From positions 246,166,830-246,230,829 of the forward strand of contig OV884057.1 in NCBI GenBank assembly GCA_930367215.1: DNA of 64,000 nt. Direction: 5' to 3'. Below, piece after piece: positions 1-11,500 of this stretch. The position numbers were made by a program, and so were the translations under genes. The notes under the pieces were generated by a model. It searched no databases. It saw nothing but the letters and a program-made list of their open reading frames with translations, and was not told the DNA's origin. Each line of letters starts with the position of its first letter. The first letter of the stretch is position 1. Origin of the DNA: Pollenia angustigena. Its lineage: Eukaryota; Arthropoda; Insecta; Diptera; Polleniidae.

Positions 1-1158
1 TTTTTAATTAAGCTAATCCTGTTTTCGAATTTTTTTAAGTACGGGCCACATGAAACATCCTTACTTGAATCCAGTGTTACCACCAGCAAGATTCAAAATT
101 ACACTTGAGATAAAGCAAAATTACCCGATTCAAATAAAATTACACCTGATATAAAATTGAAGTTTAATTGAATAAAAAGACATTAACAAAGAAGCAAAAA
201 CACAACAAACTCATTAAAACAAGATCAATATTAGTCAAACTGTTAATTTATTTAAATTGACAAAAATAACATTAAAGGCTTAAAAAAAATTAATAAAACA
301 TAAAATAAAACTGCCAACATAACGAGTTTAACTTCCACATTTGGTTGATATATCTTGGGAAGGTTTAAAATGCTCATTGTCATTGCTTTATAATGGATGC
401 TTTTTAGCCCCATAGAGCTGACTAAAGGTTAGCTGTCAAACGAACTGTCATACTGTTTTCATTTTTTGATCAGGCACATCATCATGAATAGATTCATGCT
501 TGAACAACGCCACCAAATTATCCAAATGTGCTTTGAAAATCAGCCATCGATTTTCGCAACTTAAAGGTGACGTCATGATTTAAATGACGCAACTTTTTTC
601 ACAAATAAAGGCGATGTGTTGATTTAGAGAAAATAAACTGTCAATTAGACTTCAAGGCCGTGCGATGTGACACTTACTGATTGTTTTCAGTAGGGCTGTG
701 AAGTCAGTGGTTAATGCTGATAAACCAGCAACAATCGGTGTCTTGGAGGTCAACATTGTTAATTCTATTCGAAAAAGAGAAACAATATTGGACGTCTGCA
801 ATGCGTTTCGTCAAGGACAGGCGTGGCGCCTATTTGTTTTAAATCAGTTTCAAATGGTTATGCTGTGTATCAATCTGCGATAAAAATTAATTTTTTTGTG
901 TTGTCTATTTTAAGTTTCATGGTCTTAAAAAAAAAAACCCTTTAAACCTTATTTAGTAAACAAAATGCCTGCAGAGTTTTATACAACTGTCCCTTTCGTA
1001 ATTCAGTTTTACACCTGTAAAGGGCGGTTAATATTCTTCGAACTAAAGCATTTAAAAGTAGCAAGATAGGAATAAAAATAATTATATGTTGCAATATTGG
1101 AAACATATCTTCCCCCAGGCAAGTTTTTAGTTTGAATAACTTTTTTCAACAAACTTCA

Positions 1159-1771
1159 GGGGGGCTACCGCGTATTTCGATTCGAAAAGCAAAATTTTTC
1201 GAAAGAAATTTCCGATTCGAAAGTTAAACCGTACTGCGTAACTCGTTCGAAACGATGACAGAGTTGTATTTATAAACAAATGGGAAATTTGATTAAAAGT
1301 TGGTAGCACTGCAAATAAATAAATACTATTCAATGTGCGAAAAATAGTATAATTGTGTGTTTTTAATAAAAATTTATTGTATTTCCATGTGGTTTGAAGA
1401 GTCAACAGAAAAAACCAACCATTACTTTATACTGATTTTTGTTTGTAAATGTATTTTTTTTTAAATTTTTTTTAATTTCAAGACCACAAATATTGAAACA
1501 TTTTCAATAATAATGTTAGCAAAGATTTATTTTATATCAATTATAATATTTCCTAACGCTTTTTACATAACTGACGTTCGTTTTCGTAATACGGAGTTGG
1601 AGTTTCGAAAGGGATTTTTATTTTTTGTAATATAGAGGACTTTTTGTTTTCGAAAAGGTATTAACAACTTCCGTTCATTCGAAACAAATAGTACGAATAT
1701 CGTTATACACAGTACAAATTGTTCGAACTCGTAAATTATTTCTTTCGAATCGAAATACGCGGTTACCCCCC
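1159..1771. mobile_element. Nested MITE with GGGGGG ends
   Basis: Terminal inverted repeats of about 30 bp: GGGGGGCTACCGCGTATTTC on the left, and the complement of GGGGGGTAACCGCGTATTTC on the right, followed inward by TTCGAA-rich sequence at both ends. There is no coding content. I could not define a clean target duplication. Confidence 0.7.
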
Positions 1772-1940
1772 AGGTTCTAAATTACTATTATAGGCATAGT
1801 TATCCAAATCTAACGGTCCATCTTGCGACATTCATTACCAAACATTTAAAAATATATGTATGTTTAATGATGGAAGTCGTTTCTTAAAAAGAAAACGAGA
1901 CTTTGGTTCAGAAGGCTGTGCATTTCTTAAGGAGCATATA

Positions 1941-2552
1941 GACGACATGTTTTTGTCATCTGACATGTCAAATTTCCCACTGCAAAACACATACATGTCG
2001 TGTGTTACCTTTTTAAATTTGCTTCTGTAAAAGTCAGACGCAAAGTCATCTGACAAAATTTCAATTAGAGCGTGCTCTATTTTCTTCTGACAAACCATCT
2101 GACATCAGAAATCTATGCCGGGAAGAAACTGGCAGCGGCGTCAACTAAAGACGGAATCATTAGCCGGCTGAAGTTAATATTTTACAATACCAAGATATGT
2201 ATGCTCATCTCACCATTGAATAGAATGTATGTAAATATATACATAAAAACCGTTTAATTATAAAATTCTAAATTGGTATCTTTAAAATAAAAGAAAAAAT
2301 GTTAAGATGGCTAAATTATTTTACGGCGCAAATAAATATTTTCGTAGCGGCAGCAAGCTATTTTGAAACCGAGAACTACTTTGGTTTCTGCAATAACAAT
2401 GCGAAAAAAACAGAGACAATGTCAGAAGCAAATTACATGTACGTTTGTGACCGAATATTATAAACCTTATGTAAAACAGCAATTTTGACAGACATGAACA
2501 ATTACATGTGACTTGAAAATTTGACATGTCAGATGACAAATACATGTCGTGT
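1941..2552. mobile_element. Nested MITE with ACATGT/TGACATGTC ends
   Basis: About 34 bp at 1941-1976 (GACATG..TTTGTCATCTGACATGTC) is repeated inverted at 2516-2552. The interior has no recognisable gene. It lies inside the hAT-type element 72-2747. Confidence 0.65.
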
Positions 2553-2747
2553 ACGGGCGCCTTTAGCAACAATATTTAAAAAGAAATAAATGCCATCACT
2601 GAAATCGAATCTTGATGTTATTTGGGCATCTGAAGTAAAAATTTCAAATTACACCTTAATTACACCTAAGAGAAATTACCCACGCTCTACCCACGACCGT
2701 AAAAATTATACCAAATTCGGGTAATTACCCACAAAGCGGCAACACTG

Positions 2748-2852
2748 CTTGAATCAAGCATTCTGTATACTTGATTTAAGGAAATCCGTACTATTGACAC
2801 CGCTTCGCTTGATTTAAGTACGCATGGATTGCTTTGTCTTTCCAGTGTATAT
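2748..2852. repeat. Dispersed repeat shared with 52.1 kb
   Basis: The stretch with 'cttgaatcaagcattctgta', 'actattgacac' and 'cgcttcg' recurs at about 52076-52195 with a few changes. Its beginning also matches the first 70 bases of the window, which is the part cut off by the hAT-type insertion 72-2747. Confidence 0.6.
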
Positions 2853-3726
2853 AATGCGTTTGTAAAGAGTGTCTTGCTGTACGATTATATGGCTAAGCTT
2901 ACACGACGTATTTTCAGAAATGTCCAACAAACACTTTTGTTTTGTTTGTATTCGATTAGGTTAGATAATAATTAGGTATTGCCATAGACACGAAAAGAGT
3001 TTTCATGTTTGTTTGTATGAATGTTAAGAAGAGTAGACAATAAGCCATAAGATAAGAGAATTAGACGTGTCTGAAAATACATCGTATAAAAGCCGCCCAA
3101 GACCTGTCTCTTAAACAAAACTATCAAATGAAAACTTCAAGTTTTCGCTAATACGGATTTGACCTAAATAATGAAAACTTTGGAACTTAGAGCAATGGTT
3201 TTGAAACAAGTGTTGAAATAACCTGATCAAATAAAAATCAATACAGAAATTAAAAATGCATACATAAATGTCCTTGGCATACACCTCAAAATCCTAGAAA
3301 AGCATCTAGAGTGGAAGCCATTAGGGTCTAGATGCCGCAGAAGATCCGGATCCGGAGACGAACAATCCTCAACGAAACAGGGAAACATTTTAACGAACTG
3401 AGATTTATAGCAGCGAACAGAGACAAATAGAGAATTCACGTACACAGCCTATGTTCCTGATGAAATTTTTTCATACATTATTATTTGGATTTAACCCCTG
3501 CATCATGAACATCATTTAATGGTAAATGAATCCATCCGGACGGTACAGAGAATGAATTTTTTTTTTCAGTGATTAAAAATTTGCTTTTAACTGAAGAAAA
3601 TTTAATTCACTTATTAAAGAAATAAAACCGATATGGTCACCCGGGTGGGTATTGGTAAGGCGAAGGTTATATAAAGAGTTAGTAAAATATATTTTGTTAT
3701 CTAAGTAATTTTTTTGGAATTACAAT
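2853..3726. other. AT-rich stretch, no gene seen
   Basis: Short open frames only, with no recognisable protein, RNA or clear repeat structure. Confidence 0.5.
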
Positions 3727-4315
3727 TTTTAATTTACAAGATTTTGTTTGTCGTGCTTAATTCCCAATTTTTATTCTTGATAAAAACACTGAAATTTATT
3801 GTTGAAGGAATAAGCCATTATTCCTATGCGCATTTCACTGGTTGAAAATAAAAACAACTTGCTTTATTGTTCTCGCAAAAAATAAAGCACGTTGCCAGTT
3901 TAGTTTTTTTTTTAGCCGTACACTAGCTTTTTACGAGAACAATAAAGCAGGTTGTTTTTGTTTTCATTTTGTTTTTTTTCCAACTGCAATTAATATTGGA
4001 AGAATTCCAAACAATTTTAGTGGGGAATGAAAGAAAAAGTAAACTCACTGCTTATTGTTGTTGTTTTTGTTTCAGCTTTGATAGTGTTACAAGCTAAACT
4101 GTTGTTTATATTTCTTATTAGCTTAACAGTTTTATTTGCTTAATATCTTAAGATTTTCTTAAAATCTTTGAACGAAGTTTCCTGACGATCTGGCCTAATC
4201 AACCCGTGAAATGCGCAAAGGAATGGCTTATCCCTTCAACAATAAATTTCAGTCTTTTTATCAAGAATAAAAATTGGGAATAAAGCACGACAAACAAAAT
4301 CTTGTAAATTAAATT
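3727..4315. mobile_element. Foldback MITE of the 470-bp-unit family
   Basis: The left arm (about 3727-3840, with 'cgtgcttaattccca' and 'attcttgataaaaacac') returns inverted at about 4205-4315. The segment 4055-4205 ('tttcctgacgatctggccta') matches the inverted form of the repeat unit at 54.4-57.5 kb. The centre holds a second inverted pair around 'caacttgctttattgttctcg'. There is no gene. This is a diverged relative of the large array at 54431-57505. Confidence 0.65.
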
Positions 4316-5186
4316 TTTTTTTTTTTTTTAATTTTCTTCATAAATAAATATTTAAATTGCAACTCTAATCAGACTGGTATCATATTTAAATCTCATTTAT
4401 GTAATTAATATTATTTAACAATTAAATCCTGATAAGAATAAATAAAACTAATTTCTTTTACTTTCTACACATAAAAATTTTACAAATATATTAACTAGCA
4501 ACTTTGATTTTGTTTCAAACACCGACAAAAACTACAACTTGATGTCTTTATTTTTCAATCACAGCTTACACTACAGCTGAGATCTAGACTCGTAAATTTA
4601 TGCGTAAAAACCTGCCACTTTATACCATCATTGAAGTAAACAAACACCCACACACACACACACACACACAATTACTTATACATGCTCTTTAACCGCCTGT
4701 AAGTAACCTCAGGCATATCAATGTGGTTTTGGGTGTGGACGGGGTTTCAGAGGTTAAGACAGATTGTTATAAATTAAGCCTAAAAAAGACAACCAACTTA
4801 CTTTTAACTCATTTTTAAACGTCATTATAATATTCTTCATCAGCAAGAGCATCATCGTCATCGCTACCACCACCACCAACCAGCTCTTGTGTTCTCTGGA
4901 AACATATTTTTGCGGTTTAACCTCTATCATTTGCAACCTGTGAAGAAAATTGAGAAAAACCCGAAAGAAAAAAAAAACACAAACTTACACACAGCCAATA
5001 CATTCAAGTATACACTTCAACACAATCACACTCAAACATAAAATTGGTAGGCATAAATATTTTCACAGATGGATACACTCAAACTAACACTTGAAAATAT
5101 TTTCATACTTGTTGGTCCCGGTTCTCTTCTGCACACAGCTTTTGTGGTCGTTGTAAAATATATGCGTGTGTTTGTGTTTGTATATA
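4316..5186. other. Non-coding stretch with a (CA)11 microsatellite
   Basis: A perfect CA dinucleotide run spans about 4649-4670. The rest is AT-rich with no supportable gene. Confidence 0.55.
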
Positions 5187-5559
5187 CCCTGCAAATAATA
5201 TTGGACCACCTGATCCATATTGATAAAGTGGACTACTCCATGGACTGGTCCGACGTAATGCAAGCATGGACCATGTCATTGTTAAAAAGTGTTTGTAGTG
5301 AGACGACATGTCTTCGTTTTTTAACGACGTGCTTTTGTTTTTAAACGACTTCAAGCTAATCCTCTTTAGTATACCATGGAGTAGTTTTAAAACCACTCAT
5401 TTGTAGTCCAAGGCTGGGTTATATGGTCCTGCCCTTGGACATCGTAATGTTAAATATACCATGTTTTCTCCATACGTTTGGGTTACTTTTGGACTAGTCC
5501 TAGTCCCTTGTGGGCTACTCTTTACACGCGTGTTTGGACTGGTCCTATTATTTGCAGGG
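5187..5559. mobile_element. TA-flanked MITE, CCCTGCAAATAAT ends, copy 1
   Basis: The 373-bp element has inverted ends CCCTGCAAATAAT and TA on both sides (5185-5186, 5560-5561), as for Tc1/mariner-type MITEs. A copy of the same length lies at 27512-27884 in the opposite orientation, and relics at about 27.9-28.4 kb and 15.7-16.7 kb. Internal motifs such as 'ggactactccatggactggt' are conserved. The open frames crossing it are incidental. Confidence 0.8.
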
Positions 5560-5561
5560 TA

Positions 5562-6649
5562 CTTATAAGTATGGGATTGTGCGTATATCATTGTATTTGT
5601 TTGTGTCGTTGGTAACCAGAAGTGTTAAAATTTCTACAAAATGTATATATTTTACACTGAGCTCACAAGTTTTGACACCTTCGAATGTTGAACATTAATT
5701 TATTTAAGTTTAAAATTATACGTTCTGAAGTTTTTTTTTCAACAGAAATTTTTACCAACATTTTGTCGTTGTGCTTGCCAGTCAGACAGTCAGCTATCAA
5801 TCCTGCACAGCACTTTGGTTTGACAGAGTGCCTAGGTTTGCGTGCGTGAGGGTGCGTGTGTTTAAATACAAAAAAGTAATTGTATACGTATAATTACAAG
5901 CTGAATTAAATAAATATTTTTCTTGAAAATATTTGTTAATTTTTGTGAAGGTTGTTGGTTTTTCTTGGGTTCATCACCTTTTTTATGTTTAATGTTGTAC
6001 AACAACAATTTAATTTACAGTTTAGGTAAATTATGTTTAGCCTTTAAATTTAGTTGTATTTATTTTAAAAATGTCAAAAATGATACATAGAAATTAATTG
6101 TAAAATAAATGAAACACACATTAGGTTTACTAATAACTCTCTGCCGCACAGTGGGAGATTTTGAAAAAAAGGAAAATAATTTTGTGATTTGGAAAAGTTA
6201 AGTACGATTGCAAAAAAGTTTCAGGTTGCAACTAAGGATTTTCAGTCGAGTTTAAGTTTGGATATGTGGTCTATAGACATATCACGATGGCCACTATAGC
6301 AACCTAAAATAGGACACCTTGGGTATTACAAAAATTAAAAACGGTCCAGGACTTTTTATTTAAGCCCGGTTTTTAACATTTTATCAATGAAATCTTCCGT
6401 CTGTTGAAATAACTCTGATTTTTAAAAGACTCTAAAGAAAAGAACAATATTGGTATCAACTTGTTTCTGGTTCTCTTAAGCAATTCGGGAATGATATCTA
6501 TTAAAATAGATTCAGTATTAAACTGATAATTTTGTTACAAAAACAAAGAAAAATGGTGGCGAAATGCATGGACTGATATAAGAATGAGCTTGATTTAATA
6601 TACGTGCATAGTAATATAATAAAATGGTTTACGGGCATAAGGACTCTTT
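5562..6649. other. Non-coding stretch before the retrotransposon
   Basis: AT-rich. A sequence 'cgcacagtgggagattttga' at about 6147 looks like a Transib-type terminus (CACAGTG) but I found no partner end. No gene was seen. Confidence 0.45.
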
Positions 6650-6653
6650 ACCA

Positions 6654-7687
6654 TGTAACGCAGTTTACTTTCCCAGCTGAGGTATGACTCAGTCTGTCCA
6701 GGGTCAATTCGAAGGTCTGCTTCCTTTGAAATGAAACACGGGATGTTTTCGTGTATTTTCGTTTACAATAATTTTAACAAAGCTTTATTTACGAAACCTT
6801 AATCTACGTAATATACTTAAATCTACGACGGCTGTCTGTCGGTTCTGCGCAGCGGTAAGCGGGAGCGAATGTTGAGGCTTGTGGCTGATGGGCTGTAGTG
6901 ATAGCAGGAGTGCTGGAACGGGCAGGTGGAGGTGGTGCGGGACTGCGGCAGGATGGTGATGATCTGGTGAAGAAACTCGTAAGTGGTTCTAGATGTTAGG
7001 CGTTAGTTGACCGATGGGCTCGGCCGATTAACTACGGTGACGAACACCAACGGAATGCGGGAGCGCGGGTGTTCGGGCAAAATACGCTAACTACGGGTTC
7101 GGATCAAGTCGGCTACCAACGAAATTCGGGGGCGCTGGCGGTCAGCTCAATACGACTAACTACGGTTACGAATACCAACGAAATGCGGGAGCGCTGGTGT
7201 TCGGGCAAAATACGATAAATACGGGTTCGGATCAAGTCGGCTACCAACGAAATTCGGGGGCGCTGGCAGTCGGCTCAATACGACTAACTACGGTTACGAA
7301 TACCAACGAAATACGGGAGCGCTGGTGTTCGGGCAAAATACGATAAATACGGGTTCGGATCAAGTCGGCTACCAACGAAATTCGGGGGCGCTGGCGGTCG
7401 GCTCAATACGACTAACTACGGTTAAGTATTTCAAGCTACTAAGAGTAAACACTGGGGTTAGCATCAGTTTCTACTCTGTTTGTTCTAAGCCAAACCTTGT
7501 CTATTTATTCAAAAAGAAAATAAACTAAATGAGACTTCTAAAATTAAAAAGTTATTTAGATAAACAGTAAGGGTATTCACAGAAGTAAGAAAAATAGTAA
7601 GGGTATTCAAGGTGTGGGGTTACTTATCTTTTATGATATTAGTAATAAATGTATATATATAGGGTTAGTTTGTAACGGCACGTTACA
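6654..7687 (-). repeat. 3' LTR of the gypsy element
   Basis: Identical in length and apparently in sequence to 12659-13692. On the minus strand it starts TGTAACGTGCC and ends GCGTTACA. An AATAAA signal on the minus strand near 6784 probably marks the end of R, leaving roughly 110 bp of U5. A 'ctatatatatac' box lies near the 5' end of the sense strand. Three 128-bp direct repeats occupy 7030-7413. Confidence 0.95.
7030..7413. repeat. Three 128-bp direct repeats inside the 3' LTR
   Basis: 'aactacgg' blocks start at 7030, 7158 and 7286, with a fourth truncated start at 7414. Each unit is itself an imperfect dimer: both halves (69 and about 59 bp) begin 'taccaacgaaat.cggg.gcgctgg'. A short 67-codon frame through the array has no sign of being a protein. 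Such arrays in LTRs often act as enhancers or insulators; that role is inference here. Confidence 0.9.
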
Positions 7688-7700
7688 GTCCCCCCCTACT
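7688..7700 (-). promoter_or_regulatory. Polypurine tract of the gypsy element
   Basis: Directly before the 3' LTR on the sense (minus) strand the sequence reads AAGTAGGGGGGGAC, the expected place and composition for the plus-strand DNA primer of reverse transcription. Confidence 0.85.
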
Positions 7701-7834
7701 TAAAATAAAAAAAAAAAGGAAGATATGTGCACTAGGCGAGTTTCGACCGGAGGTCTGCACTACCCGAAGGTAACATTTACCAGAGTGGGATTTGCTCTGG
7801 CTCGGCTGTTGTGCAAAAACCCCCCTTTTTTTTT

Positions 7835-7837
<3 letters not shown>

Positions 7838-7881
<44 letters not shown>
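7838..7881 (-). repeat. A44 tract inside the gypsy element (T44 on + strand)
   Basis: Forty-four T residues on the plus strand, followed outward by CCC, T9 and C6. In the sense direction this is A44-GGG-A9-GGGGGG, about 110 nt after the end of the 113-codon ORF. It is not at an LTR boundary, so it is neither the usual primer tract nor a normal transcript tail. Confidence 0.85.
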
Positions 7882-7884
<3 letters not shown>

Positions 7885-7990
7885 TAGTAATAAAAAACAA
7901 AATTCAGTTATAATGAAGGATAATAATATAAATAAAATAAAATGTACAATTCAAATATAATAATAATAATTCCTGTTACGTGCGGCCCCG

Positions 7991-8332
7991 TTATTCCTCA
8001 GTTAGGGCAATAAATCTTTCGCGGCCCTGGCAGCGAAGGCGGACTCTTTCCCCCAATATCCGGACTTCTACCTTGGGCCTGCCCGCTAACGGGGGTGGCC
8101 CTGCCTGCGTGTAGTGTAGGGGTTGCGGGGTTCGGCGTTCCCACATTCGTCTGGCCAGGGTGTCTACTTGCGGATTCCCGGACTGGGCTACTGGGCAGCT
8201 TTCCACCGTTTGCACTTTTGCCCGTGCCTCAAAGGGGGGAAGGAATCTTGGGACGTGACGCGGCATTGCTGTGCGTCTTAAGTAGTCAGTTATTTTGCCA
8301 GGTGCTATCGGTCTTGTCGCTTTTCTTTCCAT
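7991..8332 (-). CDS. 113-codon ORF downstream of gypsy pol
   Basis: An uninterrupted frame in the 3' part of the retrotransposon, starting about 190 nt after the pol stop and sharing its GC-rich codon use. The predicted protein is basic, rich in Arg and Pro, with no signal peptide, membrane segment or cysteine motif, so it is not an envelope gene. I do not recognise the family. It could be a small accessory protein or a chance frame in GC-rich sequence. Expression would need a spliced or internally initiated RNA, since it does not overlap pol. Confidence 0.45.
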   Translation of the reverse strand: MERKATRPIAPGKITDYLRRTAMPRHVPRFLPPFEARAKVQTVESCPVAQSGNPQVDTLARRMWERRTPQPLHYTQAGPPPLAGRPKVEVRILGERVRLRCQGRERFIALTEE

Positions 8333-8518
8333 CTTGCTACTACTGCATGAACTGAGAGCGTGTCTCCTTTTATACTTTCCGCGGTCGATTTACCTATTAC
8401 GAATATCTTTTTCTGACCTTACATGAGGTGATTACCGTGATGTTAATTTATTCCCTGAGGTAAAACGTGGTGGAGTTGACAACGCGGTTTCCCAGGCAGT
8501 TGGAGTACGGGGTACGAG

Positions 8519-11500
8519 TTATGGTCGGGTTATAGTGCCGGCGTCCTCTCGCCCGTGGTAGGTTTTGAGGTCTTGGACGTGTACTTGGTGAGTTCTCCCT
8601 GACCCAGTTCGTACCGTATAGATGGTGGGAGATATGGCTCCCGTGACTTCGTGCGGTCCCGAGTACTTGGGAGCAAGTTTGGCTGCAAAGTGGTTAGCAC
8701 CCGATGATAGCTGATGTTCTCTTTTGAGTACCTGGTCACCGACCTTAGGCCGCCAGGCTCGTCTACGGAGGTTATAATACCCTCGTTGTCTCTCGGAGGC
8801 CCGAGTCATGAGTTTAACGATTTCTTGCCATTCGGGTGGCCCGGGTACCTTGCCGGTCCTGTCGCTTGGTGTTCCACCTTGCGCGAAGATCTGGTTCGGG
8901 GGTCGAAGATTACGGCCGAACAATATTTCTGCAGGGCTGGCGGTTGTACTCTCGTGTACTGCGGAGTTTAAAGCAAAAGCGACTTCGGCCACGGATTTGT
9001 CCCAATGGCGGTGGTTTCCCTCTGTGTTTTCAGCTATTAGTGTCTTGATGACTCGGTTTGCTCTTTCGGTGGGGTTTTCCTGTGGGGTGTAGGGAGCGGT
9101 TAAGCGGTGCTGAATTCCACATTCGCGCAGGAACGTTTCTACGGCCTTGCTGGTGAATTGTGGCCCATTATCCGAGATGAGGGCGGTGGGGCAGCCGAAC
9201 CGGTAGATAATGCGCTCTTTTAGGCCCTTAATGACTGCAGAGGCAGTGGCAGTGCGTAAGGGAATCAACTCTACCCACTTACTGAACTTGTCAACAAACA
9301 CTAACAGGAAGCTGTGTCCGGAAGAGGACCGTGGTAGTGGGCCGATAAAATCAGCGCAGACGATCTCCCATGGCTGAGTAACGGGTGTGGTGTGCATGAG
9401 GCCAGCCTTACGTCGTTGTTCTACCTTGAAGCGACTGCAGGTGGTGCAGGATCGTACATACCGTCGTATGTCCCGTGCCATGCCCGGCCAGTAATAGTTC
9501 TCCTGCGTCCGGCGTAGGGTTTTGTAGACCCCCAGATGGCCAGCGGTGGTTGCGTCATGAGTTTCCCGTAGCACACGGGTGACGTCGGCAGGCGGTACGC
9601 ATAGCTTCCACTCGGATAGGTTTGATATTGGGGATTTCTTCGCGATATGGCGGAATAACCTGCCCTCGATAAGCTGGTAGTCAGGTAGTTTCGTGGCGCT
9701 GTTCTGTAACTTGTGGGTGACCCTGGTGCACCAATCCGGCTTGACTGGGCTAATAGTCGCCACCGGCGTGGCTTCCATATTTGGCAGGGGGCTCCGTGAC
9801 AGAGCGTCGGCCACAACGTTGAGCTTACCACGTCTGTACTCGATGTCGAAGTCGTACTGCTGAACTTCCAAAGCCCATCGGGCCAGCCGGCCGGACGGAT
9901 TCTGAATTGTGTGCAGCCATTTGAGTGACTGATGATCCGTGATGACCGTGAACTTGTACCCTTCCAGATATGATCTCATCTTCCGAATCCCCCACAGAAC
10001 CGCCAAGCATTCTTGCTCGGTTGCCGAGTATTTTCGTTCTAGGTCTGTTAGGGTTCGGCTGGCGTAGGCGATTACCGTCTCTTGATCGTTCTGGCGTTGG
10101 AATAGTACGGCTCCCAACCCTTCCTTGCTGGCGTCGGTCTGTAGGAAAAAAGGCCGGTCGAAGTCAGGACAACTTAGGATTGGGGCGTGCGTCAATTTGC
10201 CTTTTAGGGTGACGAAGGATTTTTCCTGCTCGGCCCCCCATTCCCACGGAGTCTTCTTTTTTAGGAGGCGAGTCAGAGGTTCGACTAATTCAGAAAAGTT
10301 AGGTATGAATCGTCGATACCAGGATGCTATCCCCAGTACGCGCCGTAAGTCACGAATGGTTTTGGGTGCTTCCAGCTTCTGGATTGCCGCAATTTTATCC
10401 GGATCAGTGTGTATTCCCCTCGTGCAGACGACATGCCCTAGGTATTTTAAGCTGGTTCGGACAAATTCGCACTTGTCGAAATTTACCTGTAGGTGCGCGG
10501 CCAGTAGTCGGTTGAAGACCAATTTTAGCATATCCAGGTGTTCCTCAAACGTTCGGCCCAACACAATGATATCGTCTAGGTACACGAACGCTTTCGGGTG
10601 GAGCTCGGGTCCAATGATGTGATCCAAAATGCGCTGAAATGTTGCCGGAGCCGAGTGCAAACCGAAAGGCATTACTTTCCACTGGAACAGACCGCGGCCT
10701 GGTACGGTGAAGGCGGTATACTGGCGGGAGCTCTTGGCGACCGGTATTTGCCAGTACCCGTTTTTCAGGTCGATGGTGGAGATAAATGCTGCTTCTTTCA
10801 GTTGGTCCAGAATTGCGTTGATCTGTGGCAAGGGATAAGCGTCAGGTTCGGCGGCGGCGTTGATCTGACGGAAATCGATGCACATTCGCCAGGTACCTTG
10901 CTTCTTGCGCACCAGAACGACGGGTGAACTGTAGGGGCTGTGCGATGGTTCTATTCGGTCGGCGGCTAATAATTCGTCAACCTCGCTGTTGATGACGCTC
11001 TGCATAGCCGGGTTGTGAGGGTAATACCGCTGCTTAATCGGACGGTCGTGCTTCATATGGATGGTGTGTTCCCCCATGGTGCAAGGGCCGGTGATGGTTT
11101 CGAATGCTGCCCTGGCCGAGGCGAGCAGCGTGTGCAACTGCGAGGTCTGTTCAGGCGATAGTTCATCGTGCGGGATGATGGCGTGTAGTGCATGCAACCG
11201 TGTCTCGCCCGAGGATGGGGCAGCCTGTAGTTCGACTCCGTCGATCAATAGTCGGGCCTGCCGGCGCCGCAGGAAATCCATGCCTAAGATGATAGGTTCA
11301 GCCAGGCTGTCCAGGGCGGATGCCAGCAGACGGGTGGTACCGCCGCTAGTCCCTACGACCAGCGGATAAACCTTGAGGCTGGTTCTGCACGATCCGTCGG
11401 CCAACTGGATGCTGCGTTGGTGGTCGCGGGGTCGGATGTTCGCGACTTCGAGTAGGTGGCGTACTCTACCTCCGATATACGTTAGCGTCGATCCCGTGTC

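Larger units (their letters stand above)
72..2747. mobile_element. Non-autonomous hAT-type element, 2.7 kb
   Basis: The ends are inverted (CAGTGTTACCACC on the left, complement of CAGTGTTGCCGC on the right) and are flanked by a perfect 8-bp duplication, CTTGAATC, at 64-71 and 2748-2755. An 8-bp duplication with CAG-type ends is the hallmark of hAT transposons. Subterminal AATTACAC/AATTACCC motifs recur near both ends. No transposase can be read inside; the longest frames are short and unlike any protein I know. Two further MITEs sit inside (1159-1771 and 1941-2552), so part of the length is secondary insertion. The copy lies within an older dispersed repeat whose other half continues after 2755. 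Confidence 0.8.

Noticed and set aside
698..883. 61-codon frame inside the first hAT-type element as a transposase remnant
   Set aside because: It lacks hAT motifs such as the IFDESTD or dimerisation blocks and is no longer than chance frames nearby.
6140..6650. Second Transib element starting at CACAGTG near 6147
   Set aside because: Only one heptamer-like end was found, with no partner end and no convincing CGNCG duplication.
7991..8332. Envelope gene of the gypsy element
   Set aside because: No signal peptide, membrane segment or cleavage site, and far too short.
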